In this document: one piece after another, positions 43,241 to 51,344 of the stretch | Numbering within the stretch: position 1 is the first letter of the stretch | Layout: each line of letters begins with the position of its first letter | NCBI RefSeq assembly: GCF_003966895.1 | Contig: NZ_AP018449.1 | Coordinates: forward strand, 627,424 to 691,423 | Source: Methylomusa anaerophila | GTDB taxonomy: Bacteria; Bacillota; Negativicutes; Sporomusales; Sporomusaceae | Length of the DNA stretch: 64,000 bases | Direction: 5' to 3' | Position numbers and translations under genes: made by a program | The notes under the pieces: generated by a model | The model's database searches: none | The model's input: the letters and a program-made list of their open reading frames with translations, nothing else | Told to the model about the DNA's origin: nothing

Positions 43241-43276
43241 TCGGCAATGGCGCATCTGAACGTTTCTAAAGCAGCC
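43241..43276. repeat. Fragment of the foldback repeat family
   Basis: GGCGCATCTGAACGTTTCTA and then AAGCAGCCT matches one end and inner arm of the family (compare GGCATCTGAACATTTTGAAC at 33192-33211). The other half is missing. It is next to the Ile T-box terminator. Confidence 0.6.
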
Positions 43277-43282
43277 TAAACT

Positions 43283-43582
43283 CAAAAAAACTCCGCCCTT
43301 GTATAAAAGGGACGGAGGTTATTCCGCGATACCACCCAAATTACTATGGCTCAGCCATAGTCGCTCATAGGTACGGAGAATGTGAAACAATACTCGATAC
43401 CTCGCACACAGTAACGGGTGGCGTTTCCTCAAATGGACCCGGCGCAGCTTACTCTAAGTTCAGCCCGCAACTCACGGATGATCTTCCTTATCGTCGTTAT
43501 TGCCGGCTTACACCAATCCCGGCTCGCTGAAAATAGCTAACCATAACTACTCTTCCGTTCATCGTCTTTTGCATTATTTATT
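43283..43582 (-). promoter_or_regulatory. T-box leader (tRNA-Ile) of ilvBN
   Basis: GAGCCGGGATTGG starts Stem I; GGAAG-ATC-ATCCGTGAG puts the specifier ATC (Ile) at 43482-43480. Stem II CCGTTACTG follows, then T-box GGGTGGTATCGCGG at 43324-43337. The terminator ACCTCCGTCCC / AAGGGCGGAGTTTTTTT is at 43283-43320. Low charged tRNA-Ile should raise ilvBN expression. Confidence 0.9.
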
Positions 43583-43588
43583 TTCATT

Positions 43589-43617
43589 ATCATACTGAAA
43601 AATCAAACTATTGTCAA
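43589..43617 (-). promoter_or_regulatory. Promoter of ilvBN
   Basis: Minus-strand -35 TTGACA (43617-43612), a 17-bp spacer and -10 TATGAT (43594-43589), just upstream of the T-box. Confidence 0.75.
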
Positions 43618-43828
43618 CATCATTCTCTGTATACTACAGGGCATGTTCATGAAAAAAGGCGAGGATCAAAATCTCCCAGTGGGTTCGGCAAGCTTGAGCT
43701 GCTGCTTTTACACTGCCTATAGTGTACATGGTGGCAATTTTGTCCGCGAAAAATCGTTCTAAGGGACAACATAAGGGACAAATTAATATAAAAGCGGATT
43801 CGTAATGCCTGCGAACCCGCATAAAATC

Positions 43829-43904
43829 TGGTGGAGACGGTGGGATTCGAACCCATGACCTCTTGAATGCGAACCAAGCGCTCTCCCAACTGAGCTACGC
43901 CCCC
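43829..43904 (-). tRNA. tRNA-Ala (anticodon CGC)
   Basis: 76 nt with encoded CCA. Acceptor GGGGGCG / CGTCTCC includes the G3:U70 pair that marks alanine tRNAs. D-arm GCTCAGTTGGGAGAGC, anticodon loop TTCGCAT with CGC, and T-arm GGGTTCGAATCCC are all well formed. It reads GCG codons. Confidence 0.93.
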
Positions 43905-43991
43905 AGAAATATCCGAATCTTTTGTATCGGCATCGACTTAGTTTGAAACATTATTTACATTTTACCACATAACTTGTGTCCTGTCTCATTT

Positions 43992-44489
43992 CTAGCTAAT
44001 AATTTTCTGATAGGCAACAATATCCAGCAGTTGACCAAATTTTTGGCCTACTTCCCTGTAATGAGCACATTTATTATAGCCGTTCTTTTCAAATAACCGA
44101 ATACTTTCTTCGTTTTGTCCGCATATCGTAGCTATAAGCACATGCATTTCCTGTAGCTTACCATATTCTTCGATATACTTCACAGCCATGCTGCCGATAC
44201 CTTTCCCTTTAAATTCCGGTTTTAAATAAATGGTAACTTCGGCAGTAGCGTTATACGCTTCCCTTTTTTTATATTGTGTTATAAGAACATAGCCGCAAAT
44301 GTCATTTTCCTCAAATATTACAAATGTCTTATATCTTTCACTGTCAAAGAAAACTATATCTCTCATCTCTTCCCGTGTCAAAGCTTGTGTATGAAAAGTC
44401 GCATTGGTATTAAAAACATAATAAGTATAAATCTGCAGCACTTTATCAAGATATTCCTCATTCATTTCTTCAAAATGATATTTCCCCAT
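43992..44489 (-). CDS. GNAT family N-acetyltransferase
   Basis: 165 aa. The acetyl-CoA loop is in YLKPEFKGKGIGSMAVKYIEEYGK near residues 93-114 (R/Q-x-x-G-x-G/A form: KGKGIG). The C-terminal LFEKNGYNKCAHYREVGQKFGQLLD resembles phosphinothricin/methionine sulfone acetyltransferases (PAT family). Substrate not known. Somewhat lower GC than neighbours. Confidence 0.8.
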   Translation of the reverse strand: MGKYHFEEMNEEYLDKVLQIYTYYVFNTNATFHTQALTREEMRDIVFFDSERYKTFVIFEENDICGYVLITQYKKREAYNATAEVTIYLKPEFKGKGIGSMAVKYIEEYGKLQEMHVLIATICGQNEESIRLFEKNGYNKCAHYREVGQKFGQLLDIVAYQKIIS

Positions 44490-44813
44490 GTTTTTTTCAC
44501 CTCTCTCCTCTCTGGTACAGGGCTACATGCTAAACAGAACTAAATCCTAGATAGGAATTATTTTAGCACTATAGGAAAATTTCCTGCAATAAATTATGAA
44601 ATTTTGTCAATTCAATAGACCACTTTGCAAAATATATCTTTGCGCGATCGTCCGTCCAATTGCCATGCATAGGTTTCGGCAACAGAATTTTAATCGCTGA
44701 CGCTGCGTGGCGTTGTCTGGCGAACCGTCCCCTTGGCAATTTAGGAGTCGTCTATTAGTTACCAGATTGAAAATAAGGATATCTGGGAATTCTATAGGCA
44801 GGAGGTGATGAAA
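44490..44813. other. Intergenic region with no clear gene
   Basis: AT-rich sequence followed by a short segment with GGCGAACCGTCCCCTTGG at 44722-44739. That motif resembles a GGGGACGGTTC motif I recall being scattered in Firmicute genomes near REP-type transposases. No transposase is present. Confidence 0.35.
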
Positions 44814-44963
44814 ATGGCTGATAAGTACAATAAAGACCTGACAGAGAAAAATAAGGATGCGCTGAAATTTGTAAGTAATCCCAATGCAGGCATTGGTACA
44901 ACAAAAGCCAATACCAACATCCCTAACAAAAGTGATAAGGGAAACATTGCAACCGGGAGGTAA
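44814..44963 (+). CDS. Small hypothetical protein (49 aa)
   Basis: A consensus ribosome-binding site (AGGAGGTGAT) lies just before the ATG. The protein is polar (MADKYNKDLTEKNKDALKFV), ends ATGR and has no Cys. The stop codon is 4 bases before the next small gene's ATG, with that gene's site (GGGAGG) inside this one's end, which supports a real two-gene operon. No family recognised. Confidence 0.6.
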   Translation: MADKYNKDLTEKNKDALKFVSNPNAGIGTTKANTNIPNKSDKGNIATGR

Positions 44964-44967
44964 TACT

Positions 44968-45126
44968 ATGAGCAAAAGACTTATCCCCGGCATGTTTTCC
45001 AGCGTTTCTGACGCGGAACTTGTTACTGAAATACTGGATTTCGAGACAGTTGAAGATAATGAAGATAATGTAGATAATGTAGATGCAGACACGCAAATAA
45101 AGAAAAATGACAAGCAATTAAAATAG
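44968..45126 (+). CDS. Small hypothetical acidic protein (52 aa)
   Basis: MSKRLIPGMFSSVSDAELVT is followed by an Asp/Asn-rich low-complexity run of EDN and VDN repeats and a basic end. Preceded by GGGAGG and coupled to the 49-aa gene. A terminator follows. Confidence 0.6.
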   Translation: MSKRLIPGMFSSVSDAELVTEILDFETVEDNEDNVDNVDADTQIKKNDKQLK

Positions 45127-45133
45127 CAATCAG

Positions 45134-45166
45134 ACTGCCCGCCCGGATACGCCGGAAACGGGCAGT
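45134..45166 (+). terminator. Terminator of the small two-gene operon
   Basis: ACTGCCCG...CGGGCAGT stem followed by TAACTTTTTGAG, eight bases beyond the stop. Confidence 0.75.
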
Positions 45167-45287
45167 TAACTTTTTGAGAGCAGATGGACTACCAGCCTCC
45201 CAATATTTCCGATTTATCAGGAGGAATTCATTGATCATGTTAGAATAAATCATTAATGTAATGGCCATATATGGGTATTATGCAGGT

Positions 45288-45380
45288 ATGAGCATAAACC
45301 CTAATGAAGGAGGTGAATCTCCCAGTAGATCAAACTTGATGGCGGCAATAAGCAAGCAAAGCAATATGTACGGAGGATGA
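45288..45380 (+). CDS. Possible 30-aa leader peptide coupled to carbonic anhydrase
   Basis: An ORF of 30 codons starting MSINPNEGGESPSRSNLMAA, whose TGA overlaps the ATG of the carbonic anhydrase gene (ATGA). The ribosome-binding site is weak (GCAGGT). The overlap would allow coupled translation, but so short a frame could be chance. Confidence 0.3.
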   Translation: MSINPNEGGESPSRSNLMAAISKQSNMYGG

Positions 45381-46069
45381 TGGGAAGGAAGATGAAGGTT
45401 ATGAGAAAAACATGTTTACTGGCAGCAATTGTAGTAGCTTGTCTTCTGATTGCAGCAAGCGTGTTTGCCACTGAAACTACAGGTATAAGCGCTGATGAAG
45501 CTAAAGCCAAATTAATTGAAGGAAACCAACGATTCGTTACTGAAAAATATGCCAATACCAATGTTGACGTTGAACGCCGGAGTGAACTTACCAAAGGGCA
45601 GCACCCCTTCGCAGTAATTGTAAGTTGTTCTGATTCACGGGTGCCACCGGAAATAGTGTTCGACCAGGGTCTGGGTGATCTGTTCGTAATCCGTACTGCC
45701 GGTGACACTATTGATGATATTGCTATCGGCAGTGTTGAATACGCGGTTGAACACTTGGGAGTTCAACTGGTGGTGGTCCTCGGTCATGAAAAATGCGGTG
45801 CAGTAACGGCAGCCGCTACCCTAGACGACAGCCACGGTCATCAACCCAGCTATATTGACGCAGTGGTAAAGGCCCTCCAACCGGCGGTGGACAAAGCTAA
45901 AACCCAAAAAGGCGATTTGATTGCCAACGCCATTGACGACAACGTGGATCTGGTAGTGGATCAGCTCCGTTCCGCTGGTCCAATCCTGAGTGATTTTACC
46001 AAGAAAGGCAACATAAAAATTATCGGCGCCGTCTATGATCTCGATGACGGTGTCGTGTCCTTCCGCTAG
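45377..46069 (+). CDS. Exported beta-class carbonic anhydrase
   Basis: 230 aa. A signal peptide (hydrophobic core LLAAIVVACLLIAASVFA, ending near residue 32) is followed by the beta-CA fold. The zinc motifs are VSCSDSRVPPE near residue 86 and GHEKCGAV near 140, giving Cys-His-Cys ligands. It interconverts CO2 and bicarbonate outside the cytoplasm. Start could be 45377 (overlapping the preceding short frame), 45392 or 45401; the latter two have GGAAGGAAG upstream. Confidence 0.88.
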   Translation: MMGRKMKVMRKTCLLAAIVVACLLIAASVFATETTGISADEAKAKLIEGNQRFVTEKYANTNVDVERRSELTKGQHPFAVIVSCSDSRVPPEIVFDQGLGDLFVIRTAGDTIDDIAIGSVEYAVEHLGVQLVVVLGHEKCGAVTAAATLDDSHGHQPSYIDAVVKALQPAVDKAKTQKGDLIANAIDDNVDLVVDQLRSAGPILSDFTKKGNIKIIGAVYDLDDGVVSFR

Positions 46070-46082
46070 TACTTTCATTTCA

Positions 46083-46099
46083 ACCGCCATTCAGGCGGT
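46083..46099 (+). terminator. Terminator of carbonic anhydrase gene
   Basis: ACCGCC-ATTCA-GGCGGT followed by TTTTTATTTTC. Confidence 0.9.
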
Positions 46100-46271
46100 T
46101 TTTTATTTTCACCTGCCAAAATAGTTTTTAGCCTTCTAAAGTTTTAACAAGAGTTTTAAGAAGGCTATGGTTTATTTTTATCATTTTCCATGGTATAAAT
46201 AGAATTATATAAATAAATACCTGTTAAAATACTTGCGTCATATGAGTTACATACGGGAGGATAAAGAAAAG

Positions 46272-47672
46272 ATGATATCTAATGAAATTAAAAATAAGCT
46301 GCAGGCTGTTGTAGGTCCGGAATATGTCCTGGACGCTGAAATTGATTGTTTTGGTTACTCTTATGATTCCTCATTTATTCCGCTGTCACCCAATAACATT
46401 CCCGACCTCGTTGTGCGGCCGGCTACCACAGTTCAGGTTGCCGGAGTTATGGCTCTGGCGAATAATTATGGCATTCCGGTTACGCCGCGGGGCACCGCCA
46501 GCGGACGTACCGGCGGCAGCATTCCGCTGGCCGGGGGTATCTCACTGTCCCTTGAACGAATGGCAAACGTCGTCGAGTTCGATGAAAAAAATATGATGAT
46601 TACGGTGGAAGCCGGGATGCGTACCATCGACGTTTATAACTTCTGTGCCGCAAAAGGCTTATTCTACCCGCCTGACCCAGCCAGTTGGAAATATTCCACC
46701 ATTGGCGGGAATGTCGGGGAAAATGCAGGTGGAATGCGAGCTGTTAAATATGGGGTAACAAGCAACTATGTTATGGGTTTGGAGGTAGTATTAGCCGACG
46801 GGACAATTCTTAACACTGGCGGCAAAGCCATCAAAAATGTTACCGGCTATAATCTTACCCAATTATTTACAGGATCGGAAGGTACGCTGGGCATTATTAC
46901 CAAGATACTGATGCGGCTCATCCCCATGCCGAAAGCACGCAATACCTTACAATTGATGTTTCCTTCAATCGAAGGAGCCTGCGACACCATTCATCAAATG
47001 CTGCAATCCGGTGTAGTTCCCGCATCGGCGGAATTAATGGACAAGACAAGTATTCAGGCGGTTGCCCGCCACCGTAAGCTTGACATCGATCCGGCTATCG
47101 AGGCCTGTGTTATTATTGAAATCGATGGTGACGACAATGAGGATTTAGAGAAGCAGGCCCAACAGATTGCTGCCATCGCCCGCCGGTTTGAGGTAAAAGA
47201 AGTTCATATCGCCGGCACGCTAAAAGAATCGGAAGAAATCTGGGCAATACGCCGGGGATTAAGTTCAGCCATCGGTGCGATGGCCCCTAACCGGTTTGGC
47301 GAAGATATTTCAGTCCCCCGCGATGCATTTCCGGCAGTCGTGCGGCAAATCCGTAAAATCTCGGAAAAATACAAATTTACCATTGCTGTTTACGGTCATG
47401 CCGGCGACGGCAACATCCATCCCTCTGTACTTTGCGATATGTCAAAACCGGAAGACGCGGAACGAATTCATCACGCCATCGACGAAATTTTCGCAGCGGC
47501 TCTGGCCGTTGGCGGAACATTGTCGGGCGAACATGGTATTGGTATTACCAAACGCTCCTATTTAGAAAAGGCATTAGGCCAGGCAGGTGTCAACACTTTA
47601 AAAGCTATCAAACAAGCCCTTGATCCCAAGGGTATCTTAAACCCCGGAAAAATTTGGGAAAACAAGGTATAA
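46272..47672 (+). CDS. glcD: FAD-linked lactate/glycolate dehydrogenase subunit (GlcD family)
   Basis: 466 aa. The FAD-binding PCMH domain has PRGTASGRTGGSIPLAGGIS, and VGENAGGMRAVKYGVT follows; the C-terminal FAD-oxidase domain has VYGHAGDGNIHPSV and LSGEHGIGI. It oxidises D-lactate or glycolate. ATG at 46272 follows GGGAGG by 11 bases; a longer start at 46233 is unlikely. It lies 16 bp from the iron-sulphur partner gene and is a natural consumer of lactate imported by LctP. Confidence 0.92.
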   Translation: MISNEIKNKLQAVVGPEYVLDAEIDCFGYSYDSSFIPLSPNNIPDLVVRPATTVQVAGVMALANNYGIPVTPRGTASGRTGGSIPLAGGISLSLERMANVVEFDEKNMMITVEAGMRTIDVYNFCAAKGLFYPPDPASWKYSTIGGNVGENAGGMRAVKYGVTSNYVMGLEVVLADGTILNTGGKAIKNVTGYNLTQLFTGSEGTLGIITKILMRLIPMPKARNTLQLMFPSIEGACDTIHQMLQSGVVPASAELMDKTSIQAVARHRKLDIDPAIEACVIIEIDGDDNEDLEKQAQQIAAIARRFEVKEVHIAGTLKESEEIWAIRRGLSSAIGAMAPNRFGEDISVPRDAFPAVVRQIRKISEKYKFTIAVYGHAGDGNIHPSVLCDMSKPEDAERIHHAIDEIFAAALAVGGTLSGEHGIGITKRSYLEKALGQAGVNTLKAIKQALDPKGILNPGKIWENKV

Positions 47673-47688
47673 GGAGCCTAATGATACA

Positions 47689-48909
47689 ATGAAACTGGAA
47701 CAAGATTTGCTAAAACAAGCTAATGATATTGTCAGCCAATGTGACCGTTGCGGCACATGTTTGACAGTTTGCCCGCTGTTTGGGGTAAAAGATATTGAAG
47801 CTTCAAGCGCCCGGGGTAAAAACAATATTATCCGCGGCCTCATGCAGGGAGTGTTAAAGCCGTCACCGGCATTAACGGCAGCCGTCAATTTCTGTTTACT
47901 GTGCCGCACCTGTGTTGATAATTGTCCCAGTAAGGTAAAAACCGACGAAGCAATGATTGCGGTCCGGCAGTATCTCGCCGATAAAGGCGGCGGCCCCGGG
48001 TTAAAATATAAAACGCTGGGCGGTATCATGAAAAACCGCAACTTAGTAAAAATGTCGGCCAGGGCCCTGGGTTTTATGCGCAAAGTTGGTATGAACCGTC
48101 TGGTGCCTAACGGTATGGCTCCCAGCGAGTTTACCCGCCAAAAATATCTGGCCTCTTTTGCCGGTCCTGCCGTGCTGGGCAGCCCCGCTGCCAATTCATC
48201 AGTATCCGTTTCAGCCAAAAACAAAGCGGCATATTTTCTGGGGTGCGGCATGCACATGATGTTCCCTGATGCGGTGGCGGAAACCAAACGTATTTTATGT
48301 ACTGTTTCCGAACCGCAATTTGTTGATAATGTATGCTGCGGGCTGCCGCATCTGGCCCATGGTCTGCGTAACGATTTTCTCGATCTGGCCAAAAAAAATA
48401 TCCGTTTATATGAAAATGCGGAGGTAATTGTTTGTGACTGTGCCAGTTGCAGCGGTACCCTAAAACATATCGCCGGCTTTTTTGCCGATGATCCTGTGTG
48501 GAAGGACCGGGCTGCGGCCTTCAGCAACAAAGTAATGGATTTAAGCGAATATCTCGTTAATGTGGGTTACACCCCCCGCCAACGCGTTGATGCCAAAATT
48601 ACCTTTCATGAACCCTGTCACCTTGGCCGGGGGCAGGGTATCCGGCGTGAGCCTCGCGATCTTTTGAAAGCCACCGGCAATTATATCGAGATGAAAGACG
48701 CCGACACTTGCTGTGGCGGGGCGGGTTCCTTCCACATCGACTATCCGGCTGTCTCTGATTCGCTGCTGAGCAAAAAACAGGTGAATATTGAGAATAGCGG
48801 AGCGCATATTGTCGTAACTTCCTGCCCTACCTGCCTTGTTCAGATGAACAAGGCCGCCGCACGCAGCGGCGGTAAATTCCGCGCCATGCATATCAGCCAG
48901 GTAATTTGA
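47689..48909 (+). CDS. glcF: Iron-sulphur subunit of lactate/glycolate dehydrogenase (GlcF family)
   Basis: 406 aa. Two [4Fe-4S] motifs are at the N-terminus (CDRCGTCLTVCP and CLLCRTCVDNCP), followed by two CCG domains (CCGLPHLAHG and CCGGAGSF), each with its own Cys partner set. It accepts electrons from GlcD and passes them to a quinone or other carrier. The ribosome-binding site AAGGAG lies between the genes. Operon with glcD. Confidence 0.92.
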   Translation: MKLEQDLLKQANDIVSQCDRCGTCLTVCPLFGVKDIEASSARGKNNIIRGLMQGVLKPSPALTAAVNFCLLCRTCVDNCPSKVKTDEAMIAVRQYLADKGGGPGLKYKTLGGIMKNRNLVKMSARALGFMRKVGMNRLVPNGMAPSEFTRQKYLASFAGPAVLGSPAANSSVSVSAKNKAAYFLGCGMHMMFPDAVAETKRILCTVSEPQFVDNVCCGLPHLAHGLRNDFLDLAKKNIRLYENAEVIVCDCASCSGTLKHIAGFFADDPVWKDRAAAFSNKVMDLSEYLVNVGYTPRQRVDAKITFHEPCHLGRGQGIRREPRDLLKATGNYIEMKDADTCCGGAGSFHIDYPAVSDSLLSKKQVNIENSGAHIVVTSCPTCLVQMNKAAARSGGKFRAMHISQVI

Positions 48910-48923
48910 GGTATCCAACCCAA

Positions 48924-48955
48924 CAATGTCCGTTAACAAATCGTAGCGGACATTG
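48924..48955 (+). terminator. Hairpin after glcF
   Basis: CAATGTCCG / CGGACATTG with a 14-nt loop, 14 bases beyond the stop. The following tract (CCTAATTTACTT) is only weakly T-rich. Confidence 0.5.
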
Positions 48956-49040
48956 CCTAATTTACTTGCTTACTTGTTGATTCGGATTTTATAGAAGCGC
49001 AATCTATAGTATAATCAAATCAAAAAGGAGTCCGGTCGTT

Positions 49041-49328
49041 ATGATTGTCATTAAGTCCAAAAATACCATTCTGCCAGATTCGCCGGGAAAATATAAAACT
49101 TTGGAAGAGTTTTACCAGGATATGCGTGATTATGAGGAAATTATCTTTGAATATGACGGTAAAAAATATACAGCGGCTTATTATGACAATAAACTATCAA
49201 TAGCAGAATTTAATAAGCCGGATACGGAACAAATATTTGAATCTCTGGAAGAATTTGCCGATAATTTTGTTATTGGCAGCATAAGGTTTAAAGATTTAGT
49301 AACCAAAATCGATATACTTGTCCACTAG
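49041..49328 (+). CDS. Hypothetical protein
   Basis: 95 aa, alpha/beta, acidic. YKTLEEFYQDMRDYEEIIFE is followed by YDGKKYTAAYYDN and LEEFADNFVIGSIRFKDLV. No family recognised; the pattern resembles small immunity or regulatory proteins of Firmicutes but this is not established. AAAGGAG precedes the ATG. Confidence 0.6.
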   Translation: MIVIKSKNTILPDSPGKYKTLEEFYQDMRDYEEIIFEYDGKKYTAAYYDNKLSIAEFNKPDTEQIFESLEEFADNFVIGSIRFKDLVTKIDILVH

Positions 49329-49355
49329 TGTCTTGACCGCTTCTCCCCCTGGATT

Positions 49356-51023
49356 TCAGGCCGTTTCAATTTTGGCTGCGTCCCTCAGGCCCAACAGATC
49401 CAAAACCTGTTCCCTCAGTTTGTATTTCTGAATCTTGCCACTGGCGGTGGTAGGGTAGCTTTCAATAAATTCAACATATTTGGGAATCTTGTAACGGGCA
49501 ATCTTGTCCCGGCAGTAATTCCTGATCTCATCAGCGGTAAGTGTCTCGCCTGGTTTTAGCTGGATAAATGCCATAACCTCTTCCCCGTATTTGGCGCTGG
49601 GTACGCCCACCACCTGCACATCCTTTATTTGCGGATGGGTATAAAGAAACTCCTCAATTTCCCGCGGGTAGATATTCTCCCCGCCGCGGATGATTACATC
49701 CTTTAGACGGCCGGTGATTTTACAGTAGCCGTTTTCATCCATGACCGCCAGGTCACCGGTGTGCAGCCAGCCGTCCTGGTCAATGGCCGCGGCGGTTGCT
49801 TCGGGCATCTTGTAATATCCCTTCATTGTATTGTAGCCGCGGGAAAACAATTCGCCCTGCACACCCGGGGGCACCTCCCTGCCGGTCTCCGGATCAACGA
49901 TTTTCACTTCCACGTTAGTCAGGGCCCGCCCGACGGTAGCCACCCGCAATTCAAGCGGATCATCCGTCCTGGTCATGGTGATGCCCGGCGAGGCTTCGGT
50001 CTGACCGTAAGTTATGGTGATTTCCCTCATCCCCATCTTCTCCACGACCTTCTTCATCACCTCGATGGGACAGGGGGAACCGGCCATGATGCCGGTCCGC
50101 AGGGATGAAGTATCATATGGGGCCTTTTCCATTTCTTCCAGTTCCATGATGAACATGGTCGGCACCCCATGGACTGCTGTACAGCGCTCTTTGGCGATGG
50201 CTTCAAGCACTTTGACCGGATTGAATACTACTACCGGCACCATGGCTGCACCCGCTACCACGCACGTCATAGTTCCTAGCACACAGCCGAAGCAATGAAA
50301 AAAGGGGACCGGTATACAAAGCCTGTCCTTATTGGTAAAATTCAAACATTCCGCCAGGCTGCAGGCATTGCCGATCAAATTGTAGTGAGTAAGCATGACC
50401 CCTTTGGGAAAGCCCGTTGTTCCTGAAGTATACTGCATGTTGACAGCATCATCCGCATTAAGGGACGCCTGACGGGCTGCCAGTTCCCCGTCGGTCACCT
50501 CACGGCCCATTTCCATCAGGTCATCCCAGGCAAACATGCCTGGCTGGCGCTCCTCATCTATGAGTATGACATTTTTTAAAAACGGCAGCCGCTCTGACTT
50601 AAGTTGGCCTGGCTTACAGTGATAAAGTTCGGGGCACAGTTCATAAACCATGCTGACGTAGTCTGAATTCCTGGTTCCTTTGATTAAGATAAGCGTAGTA
50701 GCGTCGGACTGCTTTAACAGATATTCCAATTCGAATATCTTGTAGTTCGTGTTTACCGTTACCATTACCGCCCCCATTTTGGCGCTGCCAAACTGAGTAG
50801 TAACCCATTCCGGCACATTTGTAGCCCAGATGGCGATATGTTCGCCTCTTTGCACGCCCAGTTTCATCAAGCCTTTAGCCGTCCGGTTGCAAACTTGACG
50901 GAATTGCTCGTAAGTATACCGCAAACCAAGATCCGGATAAACCAAGGCTTCATTCTCAGTATTTTCTTTCGCCATCAGATCCACTAGCTGGCCTATGGTA
51001 ATCTTGCCAAAATCCCTCACCAC
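49356..51023 (-). CDS. AMP-dependent acyl-CoA synthetase
   Basis: 555 aa. The P-loop MQYTSGTTGFPKGVML near residue 198, ITYGQTEASPG near 340, HTGDLAVMDENGYCKITGR and the C-terminal RGGENIYPREIEEFL, with catalytic Lys in TASGKIQKYK, are intact. It activates a carboxylic acid, probably a medium or branched fatty acid, to its CoA ester. Single gene, no clear operon partners. Confidence 0.9.
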   Translation of the reverse strand: MVRDFGKITIGQLVDLMAKENTENEALVYPDLGLRYTYEQFRQVCNRTAKGLMKLGVQRGEHIAIWATNVPEWVTTQFGSAKMGAVMVTVNTNYKIFELEYLLKQSDATTLILIKGTRNSDYVSMVYELCPELYHCKPGQLKSERLPFLKNVILIDEERQPGMFAWDDLMEMGREVTDGELAARQASLNADDAVNMQYTSGTTGFPKGVMLTHYNLIGNACSLAECLNFTNKDRLCIPVPFFHCFGCVLGTMTCVVAGAAMVPVVVFNPVKVLEAIAKERCTAVHGVPTMFIMELEEMEKAPYDTSSLRTGIMAGSPCPIEVMKKVVEKMGMREITITYGQTEASPGITMTRTDDPLELRVATVGRALTNVEVKIVDPETGREVPPGVQGELFSRGYNTMKGYYKMPEATAAAIDQDGWLHTGDLAVMDENGYCKITGRLKDVIIRGGENIYPREIEEFLYTHPQIKDVQVVGVPSAKYGEEVMAFIQLKPGETLTADEIRNYCRDKIARYKIPKYVEFIESYPTTASGKIQKYKLREQVLDLLGLRDAAKIETA

Positions 51024-51156
51024 AATTTCCCTCCCAAGGATAATTACTAATTAACGAAGTACTTCGTAAATCCAAATCCCAACCACGGATTTGTTAATCG
51101 GCTCCCCAACAACCGGTCCAAAATAAATATGTTATATTATACAACATAATAACACA

Positions 51157-51200
51157 AAATGAGCTATAATCCTCCCCGGAAGGATAATTATAGCTCATTT
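51157..51200 (-). terminator. Terminator of glgC
   Basis: AAAATGAGCTATAATCCT and its imperfect complement across a CCCCGGA loop. On the minus strand a T-rich TTTTGTGTTATT follows. The A-rich entry means it may also act in the other direction. Confidence 0.7.
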
Positions 51201-51344
51201 TCGCCATACGGAATCGCTGTTCCTGCCGATTTTATTAAGTTTTATTGTAATATCTCACCATTGCAGGCAAAAACAGTCTTTTCCCTGATAAACACAAGTA
51301 TGTACAGATAAGACCAAAACTCCCGCCGGGCAAAGATTGTCATT

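Noticed and set aside
44722..44739. GAACCGTCCCCTT motif as a trace of a REP-type transposase element
   Set aside because: Only one short match and no transposase remains; too little to call an element.
45044..45090. GAAGATAATG/TAGATAATG short tandem repeats as a CRISPR-like or VNTR array
   Set aside because: It is the codons of an acidic EDN/VDN stretch in a small protein; too few and too short for an array.
47637..48530. 297-codon minus-strand frame opposite glcF
   Set aside because: Shadow of glcF, whose iron-sulphur motifs are unambiguous.
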